In this document: piece after piece, positions 59,036-64,000 of the stretch | How positions within the stretch are numbered: the stretch's first letter is position 1 | Layout of the letters: the number at the start of each line of letters is the position of its first letter | Assembly (NCBI GenBank): GCA_949130485.1 | Contig: OX422184.1 | Span: 6,242,655 to 6,306,654, forward strand | Reading direction: 5' to 3' | Length of the DNA stretch: 64,000 bases | Origin: Agelas oroides | Lineage: Eukaryota; Porifera; Demospongiae; Agelasida; Agelasidae | Position numbers and translations under genes: made by a program | The notes under the pieces: generated by a model | Seen by the model: only the letters and a program-made list of their open reading frames with translations | Database searches by the model: none | Told to the model about the DNA's origin: nothing

Positions 59036-59765
59036 AAAGCTTGATAGTGTCCATCCATCTATGGTACATATGGATGCAATTAGAGATCAAACTAGATACA
59101 GGAATTGGTCTACAAGTCCAGCAATGCTTTATACATGGCTAAGCTCACACCCTCATGACGGTGACCATGACTTGGGGAGCTACTTCCATACAAGACAGAC
59201 AAGCCAGACAAGCCAAGCTGCTCAGTGTCAATAGATGAGCATTTAATCATGCATGATCTGGTATCACAAGAAAGCATCTCATGTTACAAGATAATTTGTG
59301 TACCAAGTATGAAGGGAAATGTTATTACTAGACCAATCAGTTCTCAGCTACCTACGTATATCCAAAGTCATCAAAACCAGGTGAAGTGGACTTGTGTGCA
59401 GTATGGTTTGGGGGAAATTGCGTGTTGTTGCAGGTTCATGTAACATGATGTCTACATGTATATGAATATTGTGTCAGTGTTTAGCAAACAAAATCTAAGA
59501 AGCACAAAAAGGCAGTGCTTTATCAGTGGTGGTTAAGTGTATAAAATACCCAAACACAACAAATGAAACTCTGAATGACCAAATGTTATTGCTCCCTTAG
59601 ATGTCTGTGTTTGGGTTCGTTGTACAAATCTGTACATTTTTTGAGTCATCTTTCGACAAACCACCTTGTCTTTTGATGGCCCCCTACGGCATAGCTATCA
59701 AAAGATGACTATTTTTATTTTCTTGTGTTATGCTATTAAGGCCTTCCAGTTTTACATCTTTGTAA

Positions 59766-60560
59766 TCAGGCTGCTGATTTGCTTTGTACAGACATTACAG
59801 CTCAAGGGTTGGATTTCCCTGCGATTCACTTGGTGGTACAACTAGACTGTCCTGGAGATGCCAATAGAGTTGGAAAAACAGCTAGATATAACACAGCAAG
59901 GTATTGATGTTTTTTTTCTTCCTTCAAAGGAACACAAGGTTTTAGAGACCCCCCCAGACAAAGAGGATTCCTATTACCAGATCAACTTTAAGTCGAAGAA
60001 AATTGTCTTAATTCAGAGGAAGCATTTGGCTAACTACAGTTTTATCTGCTACTTAAGATCATCCACCCTGTAGTCAAACGAGATCTTTGACATATGTTAT
60101 CCCTCAATAACTATGTAGACCCTATACCAACTTACTTGGCAAGGTCTAAGGCTGTGCCACCAAAGAAAAATATAAAAAATGACTATTTCCTGTGATGTAA
60201 TGTTGAGGAAGGAAATACGTTTGTGTGTCTATAGCCAGTGAGGCAAGTCAAAGTTGCTGGCACAAATTGCAAAATGGATCACAAGAAATTCGAAGTGAAC
60301 ACGCACATCAAATTGAATGAAAGTAATCCACTGCATGAAAGTATACTGTATCCCGATTTGGAAGAGAATCATAATGGTGATTTATTTTATTCCCAGCAGG
60401 GTTTATCAAATGCTTGCCTATTGATTGCCTGTTAGAGGGATACATGGAGTAAATTAGTGGCATCAGTATTGAAGAGGCTCAGAGAGAAGTAACAGGATTG
60501 TAGGAAGCAGGAATGACAGAGGATCAAAACCAATACCTAGAGAGAAAGGGGAAGGAAAGA
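59766..60560 (+). pseudogene. DEAD-box RNA helicase (DDX10/Dbp4-like) fragment
   Basis: Around 59780 the plus strand reads LLCTDITAQGLDFPAIHLVV, helicase motif V, followed by QLDCPGDAN and RVGKTARYN, motif VI, with about four residues lost between. The frame then shifts. 59858-60073 continues with FFLPSKEHKVLE, KSKKIVLIQRK and CYLRSS, in the order expected for the DDX10 region after motif VI. Weaker similarity (EEAQREVTG, EDQNQYLERK) runs to about 60560. The N-terminal half is absent. There is no clear intron within the matched part, which could mean a processed copy, though a CAG acceptor-like site precedes the match at about 59770. Confidence 0.5.
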
Positions 60561-61752
60561 CACATAAAGCCTGAACCCTTGATCGTTTATCTTAGAACGT
60601 GACAAGTTTCATTGTCGACGCGGCTTCGCTTGCAGGTACGACCCCAGACTAGTTGCGAAACTGATGGCAGCTATCACAATTATTTCACACGCACGTTGTG
60701 TGCACTACTTACCCCTTCCTTAGCAGCTCTTCAACTATTTCTCCTTCCCTCCACTTTCCTCTACTCCCCCTCCAAGCCCACCACACATACACTTTGCTGC
60801 CTTCTTTCATGGCATTGACAAGGCTCCGCTTCACTCGCTGCACTATTCGGGTCTATTAGCTCTTTAACCACCATAGGCTATTTACTGGGGGTCTTGTATA
60901 GGCTATGGATATTTTCTTTGGTCTGTATTTCCACTTCTGCTTGGAGCTAGCGCTGGAAACGTGAGCCAAATCTTCTTTGACACATTCTCTGTGGGTTCAT
61001 GACCCTAACTACACCCACTCATTAGGGAACTTTCAATGGTCAGGGGTCTCCGACCAGCGAATGCTCCACCTGACTAAAAACTGCCTACAGATCTAGAAAT
61101 GGTGCCCCTACAAGGGGAGAGGAGTAGTTTCTGCACCCATTGGTGCTGACAAGTTGTAAAATGGTCCAGGCAGTGCCGACTAAGGCTGTTCTACAGCCAG
61201 CCAAGGCAGCCACCATGTGCACGCCCTGTCTTGAATATGCCCACCCACTTCCCTTTACCCAACCATTGTGGCTAGCACAAACCAATCAGTCGAGTTCGAC
61301 TCTGCCGAACTCTGTTAAAAGAGGGTTCGGTCGAGTCCTATACTGTGCCGAACTCTGTCTAAAGCTACATGGACAGAAATGAGCAAGTTTTAATATTGAA
61401 TTTTCCCTTTGTCTGGATGCGCTGCATGCTTAATAAAGCAACCTAGTTCTGCTGCACGTGCTACCACCATACCTTTGTCCACACTGCCCTAAACGCAAAA
61501 AAGCATGAATCAACTGAAGTGAATAGGCTTGCTCGCTTACTCTGATTTTTTGAGTGCCTGGGAATGAGGCTACTGGAAATGTTACACAGAAATATAGCTA
61601 TGAGAATTATGAACAGCTTTGCATGATTCACGTTTTTAACAAACAGCTGTGCAAAAAGAAACCTGTAATATAGTCTCATTCTACCTAATGTCGCAATATA
61701 TACCAATTCAAAGGCTACATGTTATTAGGGTGAGTAAATAACTGACACTCAC
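60561..61752. other. No confident gene
   Basis: Open stretches at 60612-60818 and 61140-61382 have no recognised product. GAGTTCGACTCTGCCGAACT and related TTCGG words repeat near 61285-61365. A lone TAGYCTCG-family end (GGGAATGAGGCTA) lies at 61561-61573. Confidence 0.3.
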
Positions 61753-61853
61753 CTGGATCGGTGGATGATGACATGCGCTTCTTGTTCAGCACATACCATC
61801 CAATGGCAGTAACCACTACAATTATTAGTGTACCAAGAAGGCCGATACTCAAG
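61753..61853 (-). CDS. Single exon coding a transmembrane helix
   Basis: A 101-bp exon with a strong acceptor (TTCCTCTTCTCTTTCAG) and donor (GTGAGT) on the minus strand. It reads LSIGLLGTLIIVVVTAIGWY followed by VLNKKRMSSSTDP: a hydrophobic helix and then a basic stop-transfer segment, as in a type I membrane receptor. Flanking exons lie outside what I could join, so the protein is unknown. Confidence 0.6.
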
Positions 61854-63000
61854 CTGAAAGAGAAGAGGAAACTTACACAATCCGCATTGGAAGAAATTCT
61901 GCAAGATGTCACTGAACTATGCACAGATCTTGTTACAGAGCTTGGGAAACGTGTAGCCTCCACACTACTGTCTGCTGGAGTGAAGGGAGAGGAATTCCTG
62001 GGTTGTTGGAGCTGTTCAATGAGAAATCAGCTCCTACAACTGAGGAAATGCCATTAATTTCAGCATTATTCAGTCCTTCAGCTCCTGCAGTGGCTATAGA
62101 ACACAGAAAATACCATTTGTAACTTGAGACATCCTGTTCTCTAATGTATCATTTGCACAGTCTCTTCATAAACAAGCAAAGCAATTACGAAAGTGAGTCT
62201 ATTGTCATCGCAGTTATTTCCAAAATGCACTAAAAATGGATGTCATTGTATGCTAATCATATACCGTAAAATCGGGATAATAGGCACCCACACAAAATAA
62301 GCACCCCATGAATATAGGCAGCTATTTTGATTACAACAACCACATTGCGTTTTTCCTCTCCACCAGTTTCGGTCACTCATATCCACAACAACAATTATTT
62401 CGGCCTTCTGAAGGGCTAGTTCATCCTCATCGAGTGGTTTGAAATCATTGACAAATTCTACCTCGGCCTCCGGCAGCATATCTGTTAACTTTAAAGTCTG
62501 TGTGAGGCTCAGTGAAGATTTTCGGTAATGCTCGATGAGTTGGTTCAACGAGTTGAATTGTACAGCCCAAAAAAGAAATGGCCAGCTCCATCACGGATAT
62601 TGGCACCCTACATAAAAAGGCACCGTTGCCTCGCAAATGGAAGTGAATTGCTGATTCTTTTTTTTTTTTTGAATGCAGCAGCTAACTTTCACTAATATAA
62701 TCTCTGAAGCTATCGACACAGGATAAAAGCTAACATATAGGCAATGCCTCTTCATAAAACATATCCAGATACCTCTCAGGAATTTGTTAGTTCCAAGCGC
62801 TTTACTTTGGTGGGCGGGGGTTGGCAATGATCAATCGAGTATCTTGGGTTCTATATAAGCAGCGAACATGGGACAAGAAATAGCAAGAAGATGAACTCTA
62901 GGCCTAATATATATCTCGGCTAGTACGTTTCCCTACAACTGTACCTTGTCACATTATTATATGCGTTTGTTAGCACCCCATGAATATATGCGCCCCACAA
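61854..63000. other. Unassigned; possible decayed coding at 62243-62548 (minus)
   Basis: The minus strand at 62243-62548 (101 codons, with LTDMLPEAEVEFVNDFKPLD) has protein-like composition but no recognised family. ATACCGTAAAATCGGGATAA at 62263 looks like a MITE end related to the one at 63001. Confidence 0.3.
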
Positions 63001-63372
63001 TTACCGTATTTTTTCAATCAGACGCCGTCGCTACTATTTATTTCACTGCTGGTTTTGTGCGGCTACTATTCGAGGGCGGCGATTTTTCTTTGGAAAGCCT
63101 GGAGACATCAACGACGGCTGGATTGGGTACGAACTAGTGAGATGGTGACGGTTGCTAGACGCTGTCAGTAGTACGCGCAGCCTCTCAGTCCTGCTGTCAG
63201 CCGTGGGAACAACTCGTACAACACAAACAGTCCTAGCGCTAGCGTGGTGACTGTTGTCAGAAATCATTCGCACATGCCGCATGCGCGTGCCGCATTTACT
63301 AGCCGCAGCTACTCAGCTACTATTCGAGGGCGGCCACTATTCAAGGGCAGCGTCTATTCAAAGAAATACGGT
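63001..63372. mobile_element. MITE with ACCGTATTT ends
   Basis: The left end, ACCGTATTTTTTCAATCAGA, and the inverted right end, ACCGTATTTCTTTGAATAGA, bound about 372 bp. ACTATTCGAGGGCGG words occur inside both halves. The target duplication is unclear. It is non-coding; the open stretches across it arise from the repeat. Confidence 0.6.
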
Positions 63373-63379
63373 ATAAGCA

Positions 63380-64000
63380 CCCATTCAGTCAGTTTCAATT
63401 TTTGCAGCCACCTTTTACACACTGGTGCAAGATGTTATCCTCTTAAACATGTTGAGATTGATACTTGTGTGGTTACACTGCTTGCTGACTCGTGTGGATA
63501 CAATCTATTAGTTGTGGTACAACTCACACTGCACTGTAATGAAGAAGGTCACATACTTGGGGGCTTCCCCTAGATCTCTGATTGCTACGCACCTGTATCT
63601 GTTGTTTTTGCATATCTCTAGTTACCCTTGGAATAGTGAGGGTGCTACTGTGTAGAATTTAACAATCCTGCATCCCTCTGTTGCCTTTTGGCTGTATCCA
63701 GCCAGTTGTCACAGTGTTTACTTATTCCTAGCAAAATTCTATTAGAAACCAATGTGGTCTCGGGTGAAAACAATGTACGTTACAATGCATTGAAATGTGG
63801 TACATCGCAATCTACCATATAGTATTTCCAAGGTAGCATAGAAAACAAGAAATCTACAGCAATTTAACTGCGATTTTTGCTCGCAGCACTACTATAAATT
63901 ATTATTATAATATTATAACAAGTCAATGTTCATGTGTTTTATAAGTTTGAACAGAATACAACAACAACAATACTGAGAATGGTGCAGGTTGAGAATGGTG
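63380..64000. other. No gene seen
   Basis: AT-rich sequence with no convincing open frame, splice pairs or repeat. Confidence 0.4.

Noticed and set aside
1..64000. tRNA, rRNA or other structured RNA genes
   Set aside because: No intact A/B-box pair with cloverleaf, and no rRNA-like stretch was found by eye. A covariance-model search would be needed to be sure.

Overview
The window is eukaryotic and most likely from a marine invertebrate, probably a demosponge. Genes are split by short GT-AG introns, a gene for a sponge-type short-chain collagen-like protein is present, and the DNA is packed with small inverted-repeat elements and broken retrotransposons. The species cannot be fixed from the sequence. 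All multi-exon models below were built by hand from splice signals and reading-frame phase.

Layout: 1-1300 holds the 5' part of an unrecognised minus-strand gene. 1300-7357 is repeats and unassigned DNA. 7358-26098 is the most interesting part. A tandem array of a 125-bp unit, each unit with a TATAAAAG box, forms the promoter region of the collagen-like gene (26098-27918). A 17.3-kb DNA transposon (8503-25786) has landed inside one unit and split the array. Its ends are CACTGCAAAAAAA and, inverted, CACTACAAAAAA. The flanks share TAGCTA and rejoin into an intact 125-bp unit when the element is removed. Inside are two head-to-head genes: a plus-strand C2H2 plus CACTA-type (CMC superfamily) transposase (21411-24979), and a seven-exon minus-strand gene (20933-9653) for a SAM-domain, AT-hook protein of the SAMD3-like family. 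This resembles the two-gene plan of plant En/Spm, but with a SAM protein as partner.

28507-34783 is a BEL/Pao LTR retrotransposon with nearly identical LTRs, a 5-bp target duplication and a tRNA-Tyr primer site, but broken reading frames. 35.6-40 kb holds MITEs, foldback elements and a tandem array. 39.9-47 kb is mostly minisatellites, including a 36-bp unit array, a 71-bp array of about 16 copies, and a 46-bp perfect palindrome. 48.5-51.1 kb holds TTAA- and TA-flanked MITEs. 52-60.6 kb is a graveyard: a pogo-like transposase remnant, a LINE, a Ty3/gypsy element and a DEAD-box helicase (DDX10-like) fragment. A single membrane-protein exon lies at 61753-61853 (minus).

A recurring theme is a family of self-complementary elements with ends TAGYCTCG and 8-10 bp target duplications, from 62 to 780 bp, several of them nested in the introns or flanks of the 17-kb transposon.
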